A stretch of DNA of 64,000 nucleotides from the NCBI GenBank assembly GCA_963576725.1, contig OY755241.1, forward strand, positions 77,424,701 to 77,488,700, written 5' to 3'. A program made the position numbers and the translations under genes. Below the pieces are notes generated by a model, which saw nothing but the letters and a program-made list of their open reading frames with translations, ran no database searches and had not been told where the DNA came from. Position 1 is the first letter of the stretch. Every line of letters begins with the position of its first letter. Source of the DNA: Azorinus chamasolen. Taxonomy: Eukaryota > Mollusca > Bivalvia > Cardiida > Solecurtidae. Shown here in pieces: positions 45,317 to 56,380 of the stretch.

Positions 45317-45862
45317 TACAGTCAATCCCCTTTAAGCGGACGTTCAGGTATAAATATACATGTATAGGTATTGGAGACAGCTGGCAGCTTCTCCTGGAAC
45401 ATTCTGCACGACTTTCACCCTGCAATAAGCAGCCCCTTGTCTAAAGGTATCTTAAGCCTTCTCTTGTTGAATTTTAAGATACATTTCTCCTTTACCCATG
45501 TCCTGTCGTATAATTACATTTATCTTCACTTCATACAAATTTACCTCTGTGCAATCAGTTTTGGAGTGCACTGGTTGCAAAATCAATCTGTAAATAGTGC
45601 AGACCCTGATGATACAGCTCATGCAATTGAGACAGATACCGCAATTAACACTTCTCTTGCTGTTCACGTCAATATACCTACATGTAAATAGTGCAGACCC
45701 TGATGAGACAGCTCCTTCATCAGGGTCATCACTATTTACAGGTAGGTGTGAGCTGTCTCATCAGGGTCTGCACTATATACAGGTAGGTATATCGACGTGA
45801 ACAGCAAGAGAAGTATTAGTTCTTCTCTACCAGAATTCCTGCTTAGATGGGTTTTACTGTAT
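45317..45862. mobile_element. M5 MITE split by M4
   Basis: TACAGTCAATCCCCTTTAAG at the left; CTGCTTAGATGGGTTTTACTG plus TA at the right. The M5 interior CACCCTGCAATAAGCAGCCC is on the left side of the M4 insertion and CTCTACCAGAATTCC on the right. Confidence 0.75.
45452..45818. mobile_element. M4 MITE with expanded palindromic core
   Basis: Ends TTAAGCCTTCTCTTGTTGAA and ACAGCAAGAGAAGTATTA correspond to the intact M4 at 62151. The core AAATAGTGCAGACCCTGATG appears in three partly overlapping copies (about 45592, 45686 and inverted at 45745-45783). Confidence 0.7.
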
Positions 45863-46219
45863 ACAACTTTATAAAATAATATAGAATGTGATCTAAGATA
45901 TTCTATAAGCAAATAGAAACACTCCGAACAGACGTCTCTTACATGAGCCGGCTTTTTAGGGTCAACTCAGCGAATATGTCAAGTAGTATCCCTATCGCGT
46001 AAGGGGTTAAATCGATGGTCTAACTTATAACTAAACTCTTTGAACACCTACCAGACATGTAAAGCGGTGGGTGGAGGGAGGGGAGACAACCGCGTCGAGG
46101 TTGTACAGAGCCGTGTAGTAGGTATCCTCGGTGGAACTGTAAACACTGAAGAGGCAGCCAAGAAGTCTAGAACCTTAAAAAGTCAGACCACAAATATCTA
46201 AAACAGTTCTCATGTGTAT
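45863..46219. other. Degraded MITE remnant, otherwise nothing
   Basis: A weak core-like stretch at about 45905-45965 (GCAAATAGAAACACTCCGAA) and GGGGTTAA at 46004-46011. No ORF. Confidence 0.3.
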
Positions 46220-46405
46220 TACAGTAGAACCTGTCTTAAGCGGCCATCAAAAAGGTATATTGATGAACCTGTAAGACAGCAGGTAGCTTAATGCAAGTCA
46301 AGTTTCAGAAAGCTCTATAGGGGCTTTCTGCATTACTCTTGTCCTGCATTAAACAACCACCTGCTTTTTAAGACCCCCGTGATCAATAAATGAATGACCG
46401 CTGAA
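46220..46405. mobile_element. M5 MITE, right end lost
   Basis: TACAGTAGAACCTGTCTTAA left end; interior GCAGAAAG-like pair around AGCTCTATAGGGGCTTTCTG and CCTGCATTAAACAACCACCT. Confidence 0.65.
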
Positions 46406-46427
46406 GACAAACATTGTAAACCCATAC

Positions 46428-46655
46428 TATCTGCCAGTGTCTGCCGTGTTTGACACCTATCAGACTACCTGCCAGTGTATGCAGTGTTTGACACCTATCA
46501 GACTACCTTGCCAGTGTCTGCCGTGTTTGACACCTATCAGAGTACCTGCCAGTGTCTGCAGTGCTTGTCACCTATTAGACTACCTGCCAGTGTCTGCAGT
46601 GCTTGCCACCTATTAGACTGCCTGCCAGTGTCTGCAGTGTTTGACACTTGTGGAA
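46428..46655 (+). repeat. 38-bp tandem repeat, six units
   Basis: CTGCCAGTGTCTGC starts at 46431, 46469, 46507, 46546, 46584 and 46622; the unit continues GTGTTTGACACCTATCAGAC. Open frames here are a by-product. Confidence 0.9.
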
Positions 46656-46892
46656 ATTTGTTCTCGTGGAAAAGGGTATGTAATTGCATTGAAAGCAGTA
46701 AAGACTCACATCAGCCTTTGGGGTTCTGCACTGTTTAACATCCATCAGAATCTGTAGAAAGGTGTTATTTGTCTTTCAATACTGGCTAACACTTGACCGG
46801 AGATCTCATCATAGAGGTGCTGTGTAATCTGTATCTATACTATTTGCAATGCGATGAGACCATAAAATACATAACGTCAAACTATGATAATA

Positions 46893-46962
46893 GTTAACCC
46901 ATTCCCGCATATCGGTGTCTCTGTAAAAGTCACTTTTTGAAACCATTCTGATAAATTGAACA
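46893..46962 (+). mobile_element. M2 left-half fragment
   Basis: TTAACCCATTCCCGCATATC then GAAACCATTCTGATAAATTG; truncated at the dyad and replaced by the 33-bp repeat. Confidence 0.6.
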
Positions 46963-46964
46963 CC

Positions 46965-47125
46965 GTGGATAAAACATTCATGCTGCTTGAACCAACACGT
47001 GTATAAACCTTTAGGCTGCTAGGCCCAACACGAGGATAAACCTTTAGGCTGCTAGGCCCAACACGTGGGCAAAACTTTAGGCTGCTTGGCTCAACACGTG
47101 GATAAAACATTTAGGCTGCTTGGTG
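46965..47125 (+). repeat. 33-bp tandem repeat, about five units with CACGTG
   Basis: TTTAGGCTGCT recurs at about 33-34 bp spacing (47010, 47043, 47076, 47110) with AACACGTGGATAAA between. CACGTG E-box words are present in three units and CACGAG in one. Confidence 0.85.
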
Positions 47126-47409
47126 TACATTTCGTACACTCAAAACATGTACATTACCACTTCCAAACACATCAGTGTTGATTTGCCCCTAAGGGATTAG
47201 TCACTAGAAAGATTTGTTAGCCCTTAGCCTGTTAACCAAGACCTGATTAGCATTTGCAAACATCTAGGACCCAGATGAGACGCTGTGGGTCCAAGCTGTT
47301 TGACACTCCGTCAATAGTTTCTCAAAGGTTTTTTTCAAGTCTGAACCGGTCAATATTGTACCACATCCAGATTGGAGCAGGCACTATTCTCTTTAATGTA
47401 AAGGGGTGA

Positions 47410-47637
47410 TTAACCCTTTACTTCATATAAATGTATTTCATGCATTTGCAAACAGAGTAGATCCAGTTATAGGAGCCGTCTGATCAGGGTCTGCTCTGTT
47501 TTCTAATGGAATTTGAACGATCTGTTTCTTTACTTTCTAAAATAACTACAATGTTCCACTTTCCATATTTCATTGTTATATAAAAAACCCAAACTAATTT
47601 GACATTTGGAGTGAACATAGAACAAGGAAAGGGTTAA
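47410..47637 (+). mobile_element. M1 MITE
   Basis: TTAA 47410-47413 and 47634-47637. Ends CCCTTTACTTCATATAAATG and AACAAGGAAAGGG. Core at 47440-47508 with the left arm partly deleted. Confidence 0.8.
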
Positions 47638-47787
47638 CACGGGGACACTTATCCACCGCACGGTTATGTGTATACACCATACATGTACCAATCCTAAACT
47701 AGAAGTGTCGCTAGGATTACAGATCAATTTCATTCTCTAACAATCAGCACTGGGCGAATTTCGTGGAAAGGTGTGAAGTTTCGTGAC

Positions 47788-47951
47788 ATGTGCTCTGTCT
47801 ATATCGCATTGGACATGACGAGATCACGTGATAAGCATCCCGCGAATTCAAAACGTATTCTTCGCCATACAGATCGCATGTGTTGTAAAGACAGGAACAA
47901 AGATAGGAAGCGGCGGACAAAGCTGGAGAAACACCACCATGTGCCATTTGA
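47788..47951 (+). CDS. Possible 5' coding exon
   Basis: Open from ATG 47788 (another ATG at 47814) to donor TTTGA|GTAAGTG. The later start gives MTRSRDKHPANSKRILRHTD then RMCCKDRNKDRKRRTKLEKH and HHVPFE: strongly basic, low in chance-like character. Ends in phase 2. No downstream exon in this phase was identified and no domain is recognised. A chance frame remains possible. Confidence 0.3.
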
Positions 47952-48059
47952 GTAAGTGTAAACTTGTTTGTGTTTGTAATTGTTTCATGTTTTAGTACAG
48001 CCGTCCAGATGAGATGCGTAAATTAAAACATATTCAAGAATAACTTCTTTATTTCTCCG

Positions 48060-48110
48060 CCAAACCCTTTGTTGTGACGCCTCTTGACTCGTCACAGCAC
48101 AGGGTTTGGT
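48060..48110. repeat. Short inverted repeat
   Basis: CAAACCCTTTGTTGTGAC (48061) pairs with GTCACAGCACAGGGTTTG (ending 48108). Confidence 0.75.
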
Positions 48111-48212
48111 GCAGAGTGACGAGTTTAGTATTTGAGTACCCACCATTGCCTCTTGCTCTGAATGAATCAGTTTGGTTTTCTTATGTCTTATATTTGCCAT
48201 AGTTGATAAGAA

Positions 48213-48250
48213 CAAAGACCTATGATAGCAGATGTTATCATAGGTCTTTG
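48213..48250. repeat. Perfect 15-bp-stem hairpin
   Basis: CAAAGACCTATGATA and TATCATAGGTCTTTG with an 8-bp loop. Confidence 0.85.
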
Positions 48251-48257
48251 ATAAGAG

Positions 48258-48440
48258 CGGGCGGTTGCTTGATGCAGAACTCCTATAGAAGCTTTCGTAT
48301 AACTTTCATCCTTTACAGCAAGGTGAAAGTATAGGAGTGTTCTGTTTTACTTTCACATTGCTTTAAGCAGTCACCTGCAATAAACGCTAAATAATTAATT
48401 AATGTAGTTTAGTTACCATTATAGAGAGGTTTTACTGTAT
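48258..48440. mobile_element. M5 MITE, left end lost
   Basis: GGCGGTTGCTTGATGCAG and CTTTAAGCAGTCACCTGC pair as in M5. Right end ATTATAGAGAGGTTTTACTG plus TA. Confidence 0.65.
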
Positions 48441-48579
48441 TGTGAGAAAAAAAACACTCAAAAGTGATAGCTTGGTGAGCATTTACAATTATGTATATTC
48501 CGTTGCTTCATTCTGAAGGTCTTGGAGGATGATTTTAGAAAAGTTGTTAAAAGGTTGCCAGTATCCAGTATTAACAAGA

Positions 48580-48695
<116 letters not shown>

Positions 48696-48766
48696 ATACA
48701 TTTGTCTACTATGGTTTCAGCATATAGTTTCCCTCATTTCCTTTACAAGAGTGTAAAACAGTAGCG

Positions 48767-48801
48767 ATCCAGATGAGATATCATGAAATCTCATCTGGAT
48801 T
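48767..48801. repeat. Short hairpin
   Basis: ATCCAGATGAGAT and ATCTCATCTGGAT around ATCATGAA. Confidence 0.8.
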
Positions 48802-48875
48802 TTAAATAACTTGGATTGCCTTTGTGATGAAAGAGCTAACTCAGTCCCTCATAGGCTATTTTTAGATCCAGCCTC

Positions 48876-49359
48876 TTAACCTATTCCCTCCTAGGCTATT
48901 TTTAGATCCAACAGAGTCTGGTAGAGTCTGGGGACTTTTAAAGACGATTAGGTGCATTAGGCCTCTTTGAATTAATCTACCAAAAAAGAGAATTTACCCT
49001 TTCCCTCATATAAACATGCTTTCATGCATTTGCAAACAGAGTAGACCCATATCAGACAGCTCCTAGTTAGAGGAGCCGTCTGATCAGGGTCTGCTCTGTT
49101 TGCTGATGGAATTTGATAGATCTATTTCCTTACTTTCTAAAATGGCTACAATGTTCCATCTTCCATTTTTCAATTTAACTACTTTGTTCATGAATATTCA
49201 ACAGGTATGGATATTTGAAATAAATATAGAACAGGGAAAGGGTTAACTAGAGAAAAGGAAACATTTAGAATCTTGTGTTTTTTTTTAAATCATTGTGATA
49301 AACAGAGGATTTGCATCTGCAGAGGCGTAGAAAGGCGTATTTAGGGGGGAAAGGGTTAA
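48876..49359 (-). mobile_element. M2 MITE carrying an M1 insertion (composite 1)
   Basis: The M2 outer ends TTAACCTATTCCCTCCTAGG and GGGGGGAAAGGGTTAA enclose an M1 element. The M2 arm reads CTACCAAAAAAGAGAATTTA up to the M1 and CTAGAGAAAAGGAAACA after it, matching the empty site at 815-835. Confidence 0.75.
48993..49246 (+). mobile_element. M1 MITE nested in M2 (composite 1)
   Basis: CCCTTTCCCTCATATAAACA to GAACAGGGAAAGGG with TTAA on the right and decayed TTTA on the left. Core at 49032-49102. Confidence 0.85.
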
Positions 49360-49374
49360 AGACTTTGAATAAAT

Positions 49375-49631
49375 ATTGAAAAGGAGCATTTAGTAATTTA
49401 CCATAGAAAAGGAACTGTGTAGTTTTGAAACCATTGTGATAGGCTAAGAGCATTTGCCCCTATGGAGCAAATGCTTATCACAATGGTTTTAGAAAGTAAA
49501 AAACTAGATCATTCAAATTCCATTAGCAAACAGAACAGGCCTGATAAGATGGTTCCTATAGGAGCCTTCTTATCTGGGTCAATTCTGTTTGCAAATGTGT
49601 GAAAACACATTTATATGAGGGAAAGGTTTAA
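49375..49631 (-). mobile_element. M2 and M1 fragments, joined
   Basis: M2 remnant (GAAACCATTGTGATAGGCTA ... ATGCTTATCACAATGGTTTT, 49429-49488) followed by an inverted M1 whose core lies at 49527-49597 and whose end TTATATGAGGGAAAGG precedes TTAA 49628-49631. Confidence 0.6.
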
Positions 49632-49844
49632 ATCTATTCCTTATCCGTTGTACAAATAAAATTGGGTCCAGTGCAGAGCAGTATTGTTCCTTTTTTTTTT
49701 TTAAAGTTCTGTAACATCCGATTTAGGTATAAACTATTACTATTACCTCAGCCTGAACAGTAATTGTGGTTTAACCCTTTGAGTGATGAAGTTTATCTCA
49801 GCCTATTCAATATAAATCTTGGACTGATACTTTGCTAGAGTATT

Positions 49845-50385
49845 TTAACCCTTTTCTTCATAAATATACTTTTTCTAAGCCTTTGCAAACAGAGTAGACC
49901 TAGGTTATTCGGCTCCTATTACCGGCCGCATGGCTCAGTGGTAGAGCGTCCGCCTGCGGTACGGAAGGTCGTGGGTTCGATCCCCGGCCGCGACAGACCA
50001 AAAGTCGTTAAAAGTTGGTACTAGTAGCTCCCTTGTCTGCGCTCAACATTAAAAGGTGTAGTTCTAGGACTGGTCGGCCCGGTGTCAGGATAATGCGACT
50101 GGGTGGGATGCCCTTGCCATGTGCCTGCGGCAGGGGTATTTCAGTGAGGCAGCACTATAACTTGTCTCATGCGGGTGCCGTCTGCATATAACTGAAATAC
50201 TGTTGGTCGGACGTTAAACCCAACTCACTCACTCGGCTCCTATTGGAGCCATTTGATCAGGGTCTGCTCTGTTGCTTATGAAATAATTAAGATATGAAAT
50301 AATGATTCTACAATGTGCCATCATAGAAATTAAACCAATTAATATTCATGTTTTCATTTCTTTCATGAATATCCATGGTGTAACT
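49845..50385 (+). mobile_element. M3 MITE split by a SINE
   Basis: Left: TTAACCCTTTTCTTCATAAA and GCAAACAGAGTAGACCTAGG. Right, after the SINE: CGGCTCCTATTGGAGCCATT, GGGTCTGCTCTG, and the M3 tail TTTCATGAATATCCATGGTG. Confidence 0.8.
49921..50232 (+). mobile_element. tRNA-derived SINE with 12-bp target duplication
   Basis: The head contains Pol III box A (TGGCTCAGTGG) and box B (GGTTCGATCCC), inside GGCCGCATGGCTCAGTGGTA ... GTGGGTTCGATCCCCGGCC. The body has GACTGGTCGGCCCGGTGTCA and GTGCCTGCGGCAGGG. The tail is GACGTTAAACCCAACTCACTCACTC in shortened form. TCGGCTCCTATT lies on both sides (49909-49920, 50233-50244). Structure and tail resemble molluscan SINE families such as RUDI or Meta-SINEs; the exact family is not assigned. 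The insertion falls at the dyad of an M3 core palindrome. Confidence 0.9.
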
Positions 50386-50550
50386 TGGTTTTAAATGACA
50401 AATGTGTTTGCAAAGCTACAACTGATGCCATCCACCAGCACGAAGTGTTTCTTTTTAACACAGACTGCAGCAAGACAATACAACAATTTTATTTACATTG
50501 TTTTATGGTCTATTCAGTATAAAAAGATTGACTTTGCTTGAGGACTAGCT

Positions 50551-50772
50551 GTAACCCTTTACTCCATAAATACAAAGAAAGTCAACAAATCAGATGGCTC
50601 CAATAGAAGCTGTCTGATCAGTGTCTACTCTGTTTGCTTATGATATGGTATAGAAATGATTCTACACTTTCTGCAATGGCCAAAATTTCCTGTGTCTATG
50701 GGCTATTATAACAATTAATATATTCATGATGTCATTATTTCTTACATGAATATTCATGGAGTAAATGGTTAA
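50551..50772 (+). mobile_element. M3 MITE
   Basis: GTAACCCTTTACTCCATAAA (TTAA decayed) to ATTCATGGAGTAAATGGTTAA. The core at 50580-50642 has lost its left arm. Confidence 0.75.
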
Positions 50773-50918
50773 ATGACAAACAGTTCAGACCCTGATCTCC
50801 CCAGGTACCCTCCTGTCTGTATCTACATTATTTACAAGTTCAATTGTTTCCCCCATTCAGATGTCTAAAGAAAAAGTCAGTTGCAGGTGTGACTCTCCAT
50901 TTTTTGGTGCTTTGTATT

Positions 50919-51310
50919 TTTATACGCCCGTTTGAAAAAACGGGATGTATTATGGAATGGCGCTGTCTGTCTGTAAGTCTGTCTGTAACATCTCTAACTC
51001 AAGCTCCGTTTAGTAGATCATTCCCAAATTTAACCACAATGTTTATCTGGACATGCTACAGTAGCATGCCCAGTCCTGGTATGTACATCCAAGGTCAAGG
51101 TCACACAGTTGGACTTAGAATTTGCGTTTAGCAAAAATGTTAACCTGTCAGTTTGTCTGTAACATCTCTAACTCAAGTTCTGCTTGGTGGATCCTTCTCA
51201 AATCTCACCACATTGTTTATCTGGGCATGCTACAGTAGCATGGGTGTTTCCCAGTACGTTTATCCAAGGTCAAGGTTGCACAATTGGACTTAGTAAGTCC
51301 ACTTATTTAC
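50919..51310 (-). mobile_element. Family H pearl-type element, two 174-bp units
   Basis: Inverted terminal hairpin TATACGCCCGTTTGAAAAAACGGG, then (CTGTCTGT)n and two units starting GTCTGTAACATCTCTAACTC at 50981 and 51155. Each contains CATGCTACAGTAGCATG (palindrome) and TCCAAGGTCAAGGT. The AACAAG head is not found. Confidence 0.75.
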
Positions 51311-51375
51311 ATAACCCTTTGAGATACTTAAGCTTTGAAACTTGGAACACTTGTTCACCATCAGAAGCTTCATCT

Positions 51376-51731
51376 GTATTTCATCACAATGGTTTCAGAA
51401 CAGCACAACTCTAAAAGATTCCTTTTCTCTAGTTAACCCTTTCTCTGTTCTATGTTTAATTTCAATACCTACTGAATATTCATTGACAAGAAATATAGAA
51501 GGTGGAACATTGTAGACATTTTAGAAAGCAAAGAAACCGATATATCAACTTCTATTAGCATACAGAGTAGACGCTAAGATCAGACTGCTCCTAGGAGCCG
51601 TCTGATCTGGGTCTACTCTGTTTGCAAATGCGTGAAAACACGTTTATATGAGGGAAAGGGTTAATGCTCCTTTTCGGTCAATTTATTCAAAGAGGTTGGA
51701 TCTAAAAATAGCCTATAAGGGAATGGGTTAA
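51376..51731 (+). mobile_element. M2 carrying an M1 insertion (composite 2)
   Basis: M2 sequence CATCACAATGGTTTCAG ... TTCCTTTTCTCTAG, then M1 with TTAA on both sides, then TGCTCCTTTTCGGTCAATTT ... GGGAATGGGTTAA. Same insertion point and same relative orientation as composite 1. Confidence 0.8.
51433..51664 (-). mobile_element. M1 MITE nested in M2 (composite 2)
   Basis: TTAA at 51433-51436 and 51661-51664; ends CCCTTTCTCTGTTCTATG and TTATATGAGGGAAAGGG. Core at 51561-51628. Confidence 0.85.
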
Positions 51732-53640
51732 ATCTTTTAGCCCTTCACCTCATGAACACTTATACTCCAATTCATGGCCTTAAATATTTATTAGCTTAAT
51801 TTTGATAATTGCCAATTATAACAAGGAATGTTTTGACCATTTCAGAATCCGTAAAAGAAGATCTACATGAAAAATTATTATTTGGTCAAGGCAGAAACTA
51901 GAATCATAATCATCAGAGCAGACCCGTTATCAGATGACTCTACACAGTAAAAGGTAAATCTATAGTAAATATCAAATATTTTCTGTATATCTCAGCCAGG
52001 CCCCATCTTACTGTAACCTTTCCCTCATACAAAAATGTTTTCACACATTTGCAAACAGAGTAGACCCAGATCAGACGGCTCCTAGAGGAGCCGTCTGATC
52101 AGGGTCAGCTCTGTTTGCTAATATAATTTGATAAATATGTTTCTTTGCTTTCTAAAATGTCTGCAATATTCCTAGTCCCATATTTCTTTATAACTATTTT
52201 GTTTATGAATATTCAGTAGGTATTGAAATTTGGACTAAACTTAGAACAGGGAACCAGGGTTAATTATTAAATCTTTTAGGCCTTCATCTCATGAACACTT
52301 ATAGTCCAATTCATGGCCTTAAATATTTATTAGCTTAATTTTGATAATTGCCAATTATAACAAGGAATGTTTTGACCATTTCAGAATCCGTAAAAGAAGA
52401 TCTACATGAAAAATTATTATTTGGTCAAGGCAGAAACTAGAATCATAATCATCAGAGCAGACCCGTTATCAGATGACTCTACACAGTAAAAGGTAAATCT
52501 ATAGTAAATATCAAATATTTTCTGTATATCTCAGCCAGGCCCCATCTTACTGTAACCTTTCCCTCATACAAAAATGTTTTCACACATTTGCAAACAGAGT
52601 AGACCCAGATCAGACGGCTCCTAGAGGAGCCGTCTGATCAGGGTCAGCTCTGTTTGCTAATATAATTTGATAAATATGTTTCTTTGCTTTCTAAAATGTC
52701 TGCAATATTCCTAGTCCCATATTTCTTTATAACTATTTTGTTTATGAATATTCAGTAGGTATTGAAATTTGGACTAAACTTAGAACAGGGAACCAGGGTT
52801 AATTATTAAATCTTTTAGGCCTTCATCTCATGAACACTTATAGTCCAATTCATGGCCTTAAATATTTATTAGCTTAATTTTGATAATTGCCAATTATAAC
52901 AAGGAATGTTTTGACCATTTCAGAATCCGTAAAAGATCAACATGAAAAATTATTATTTGGTCAAGGCAGAAACTAGAATCATAATCATCAGAGCAGACCC
53001 GTTATCAGATGACTCCTTTATCTACACAGTAAAAGGTAAATCTATAGTAAATATCAAATATTTTCTGTATATCTCAGCCAGGCCCCATCTTACTGTAACC
53101 TTTCCCTCATACAAAAATGTTTTCACACATTTGCAAACAGAGTAGACCCAGATCAGACGGCTCCTAGAGGAGCCGTCTGATCAGGGTCAGCTCTGTTTGC
53201 TAATATAATTTGATAAATATGTTTCTTTGCTTTCTAAAATGTCTGCAATATTCCAAGTCCCATATTTCTTTATAACTATTTTGTTTATGAATATTCAGTA
53301 GGTATTGAAATTTGGACTAAACTTAGAACAGGGAACCAGGGTTAATTATTAAATCTTTTAGGCCTTCATCTCATGAACACTTATAGTCCAATTCATGGCC
53401 TTAAATATTTATTAGCTTAATTTTGATAATTGTCAATTATAACAAGGAATGTTTTTGCCATTTCAGAATCTGTAAAAGAAGATCTACATGAAAAATGGAT
53501 TATTTGGTCAAGGCAGAAACTAGAATCATAATCATCAGAGCAGACCCGTTATCAGATGACTCCTTTATCTACACAGTAAAAGGTAAATCTATAGTAAATA
53601 TCAAATATTTTCTGTATTTCTCAGCCAGGCCCTATCTTGC
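51731..53640 (+). repeat. 540-bp tandem array, 3.6 units, each with an M1 MITE
   Basis: AATCTTTTAG recurs at 51731, 52270, 52809 and 53352. Units are nearly identical. Each full unit has an M1-like part with core palindrome (about 52055, 52595 and 53137), closed by GAACAGGGAACCAGGGTTAA. Each also has a stretch of about 110 bp bounded by GACCATTTCAG and GTAAAAG|GTAAATC, which look like acceptor and donor sites; all frames between them contain stops. Confidence 0.92.
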
Positions 53641-53936
53641 TGGTAATTATTAGGAAAAAAAGAAATTGAAGAAAACCCCACTTCAAAAATAATTTTAGCA
53701 GAAAACATTCTGTTTTGGAACAAAAAGATTTGTCAAATAAAGAATGTGTGCATTTGCCACAGTATCCATATGCCAGACAATTTAGCTTGTGTGTGTAAAT
53801 AAATTGTCTTTCGCTAGCTATTCAGTTTGCAAAATGTGTTGCCTGGTTAAAACAGTTTAGATTCTTACAACAATTTGAGTCACATGCATTTTTATCTGGA
53901 TCCAAACTGTTTCTAGTTAATATGTCATCTTTTATT
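53641..53936. other. No recognised feature
   Basis: AT-rich, no ORF or element end. Confidence 0.4.
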
Positions 53937-54122
53937 TACAGTAAAACCCCTCTAAACTAGATATTCAATTTAGTATAAATGTCCGTTGTAGAGACAGGTG
54001 GCAGCTTACGCAGGGTGAAAGTTATGCAGAAAACACCTGCAGTAAGAATCCACCTGCCTAAAAATATCTACATGTAAATTCTTCTCTATTAGAATTCCGG
54101 TTTACAGGAGTATTGTTACTGC
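53937..54122. mobile_element. M5 pogo-like MITE
   Basis: TACAGTAAAACCCCTCTAAA at the left and a degraded ATTGTTACTGCA at the right. Interior GACAGGTGGCAGCTTACGCA and GAATCCACCTGCC. Confidence 0.7.
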
Positions 54123-54429
54123 ACATGCGTTGGACAATAAGCTGTAACTGCATTCAATTTTCTTTTAGGTGCAACAAACATCCGACAAAAATGACCGACC
54201 TAGGAAATATCAAAGACTGATGTCGGACCTTGATGTAAAACCCCTCTTGAGCTGGCCTGTACTGATGAGCTACGATAAGTAGGCCTTTACTGGAGCTGCC
54301 CTCCTACTTATCACACACATTTCAGTGACGTGTACCCTAATCTCCCTAAGTATTCAGACACATAATGTCACCTGTCCATGGGTTTGACAATTTGACATAT
54401 TTGTGATTACTTTAAAATAGACATAAAAA

Positions 54430-55090
54430 ATAAACATAGCGAACAATGCAGACCCAGATCAAAATGCTCCAGTTTGATCTAGGTCTGCACTATTTGCCCA
54501 TGTTTGTCCTGTCCAATTGCATAGGGTAACTAGCGTATACTCATTCACACATACATACATAAACACACATACACATTTACCACTTCAGTTAAGGCTAACT
54601 CTTTGAATGCTGAATTATCATAGCAAACAGCAGACCCTGATCAGACAGCTCCTATAGGAAGGAGCCAACTGAACTGGGTCTACTCTGTTTGCAAAGATGT
54701 AGAAAGGTGTATTTATGGAGTAAAGTGTTTAAAATGGTATCCATGAGATATGAAATGATTAGTCATTTGCTAGGAGTTTTTGAATGACACAGTGCAGACC
54801 ATGATCAGAAGGGTTCTGTAGGAGCCCTTTGATCTGGGTCTACTCTGTTTGTAAATGCCAGTTAACCCTATTCCTGTATTCAAAGGGTTGAATTGAGAAT
54901 AATAGATTGATGCTACTTAGGCTTGTCTGTCCAAATGGACTGAGAAACCAAAGAGGGTTATTCTTTGTACGGAATTCTAGCCTAAGAGGATTTGGTGTGC
55001 TGGAGAATCTTGAATAACAAGCAGTGCATACCCTGATCAGAGAGCTCCTTCAGTTGACCTCTGTCTTGGTCTACACTGTTTGCAAATGCT
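54430..55090. mobile_element. Cluster of four degraded palindromic MITE cores
   Basis: Core palindromes at about 54445-54502 (AATGCAGACCCAGATCAAAA / GATCTAGGTCTGCACTATTT), 54625-54695, 54789-54858 and 55020-55085. The second carries an M3-like right end (TATTTATGGAGTAAAGTGTT). None has clear TTAA ends on both sides. Confidence 0.55.
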
Positions 55091-56380
55091 GGTTAATTCA
55101 TCCTCCACATTCAAGGGGTTGAACCACTCTTAGTCACCTCTCTTGATCTTGTGATAGTTTGACCGCGGTCTTGAACTCTTGTGCCTATTCCAGTAAGCTT
55201 CAGAACCACATTGAGTTGTGCATGACTGTAAATGGTTTAAATATGAACACCCAATTTTGACTGGTCCAGGGGCAGATGTCAAAAGCACAATTCCACAAAC
55301 CCAGGCAACAATAGATCAATTAGGGGTAAAGCTTTAGAAGCCTGGCAAATCTCTGACGATTTACTTATGGGTTATCAATTTATTTCATGTTGGTAAATTG
55401 TTTCAATCTGTACTTTGACATAGAAATGTACGTCAGATTTTCTACAACCTTAATTAGTTATGCAATAATGTTGAAATCTGTAAATTGATTGTTCAGCCAA
55501 TGACAAGTTACCTGAATAAAACAATTTGCCAACAAAGGTCTCCATGATATCTTGGTAGGGATAAGAACGCATTGGTGATTTTCATTTTCATTTTTCTAGA
55601 TCATTAATTTGAAGAAAAAATATATTTTCTATTAACAGTGTGATGATGCTTATCATCATGGCATTGATGATGCTTATCATCATGACATTGATGCTCAAAG
55701 TTACAGTGGCTGCAACTTTACATTATTTTAAATGCATTTTGCTGGCTGAAACCTTTTTTAAAACCCTTTTATCATGTGGAAGGATATTAGAATATGTATA
55801 TTCCTTTTTAACACAGCACTTGTTTAACACACACGGTTTATACTGACTTAACATAATCATAACATTATCACTTTTAACTTATACTTAACGTAATATACAT
55901 ATTCTAAATTCCTTTTTTTGCGCCCACTCTAATTATTTCTATTTTTTGAGCCATTGACAGCTTTGACATTTTCAAAATGCAGCAGTCTGTTTTTTATTTA
56001 AAAGGTATTTTCATTATTTCAATGTCAATATATGCTAAACCAAGGAACAAATACATTGTTTAGAATTGGAAATGAAAACCCTCCACCATTCTTCTTGTAG
56101 TCACCTTGAAATCACAGAGGCCAATGATGAAGAATTGTTTTCTTCATATCACTTGACAGTGGCTAAGAATTTACTGCAGGCCCATGCAAGTTTCAAGGGT
56201 TGGATTTCCATGTTGAATTAGGATACCTGTCGGTTTCATGATTACTGTGTAAATATTTAAGGTTATACAGGGATGTGGGCAAAATTTTGAAGATAAAGCT
56301 TAGAAACTGTGATGCCAAACTTCCATTGCTTCAAAATCTAGTTGAGCGTCTGTTGGCAGGTGTTTGCAAAATCATGTTTT
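55091..56380. other. No recognised feature
   Basis: AT-rich. Two copies of GATGATGCTTATCATCATG at 55640-55685 are the only structure noted. Confidence 0.4.

Noticed and set aside
46475..46738. Cysteine-rich repetitive ORF
   Set aside because: It reads through the 38-bp tandem repeat with frame changes between units.
51840..53590. Four tandem coding exons
   Set aside because: Every frame between the acceptor and donor has a stop, so they are not internal coding exons.
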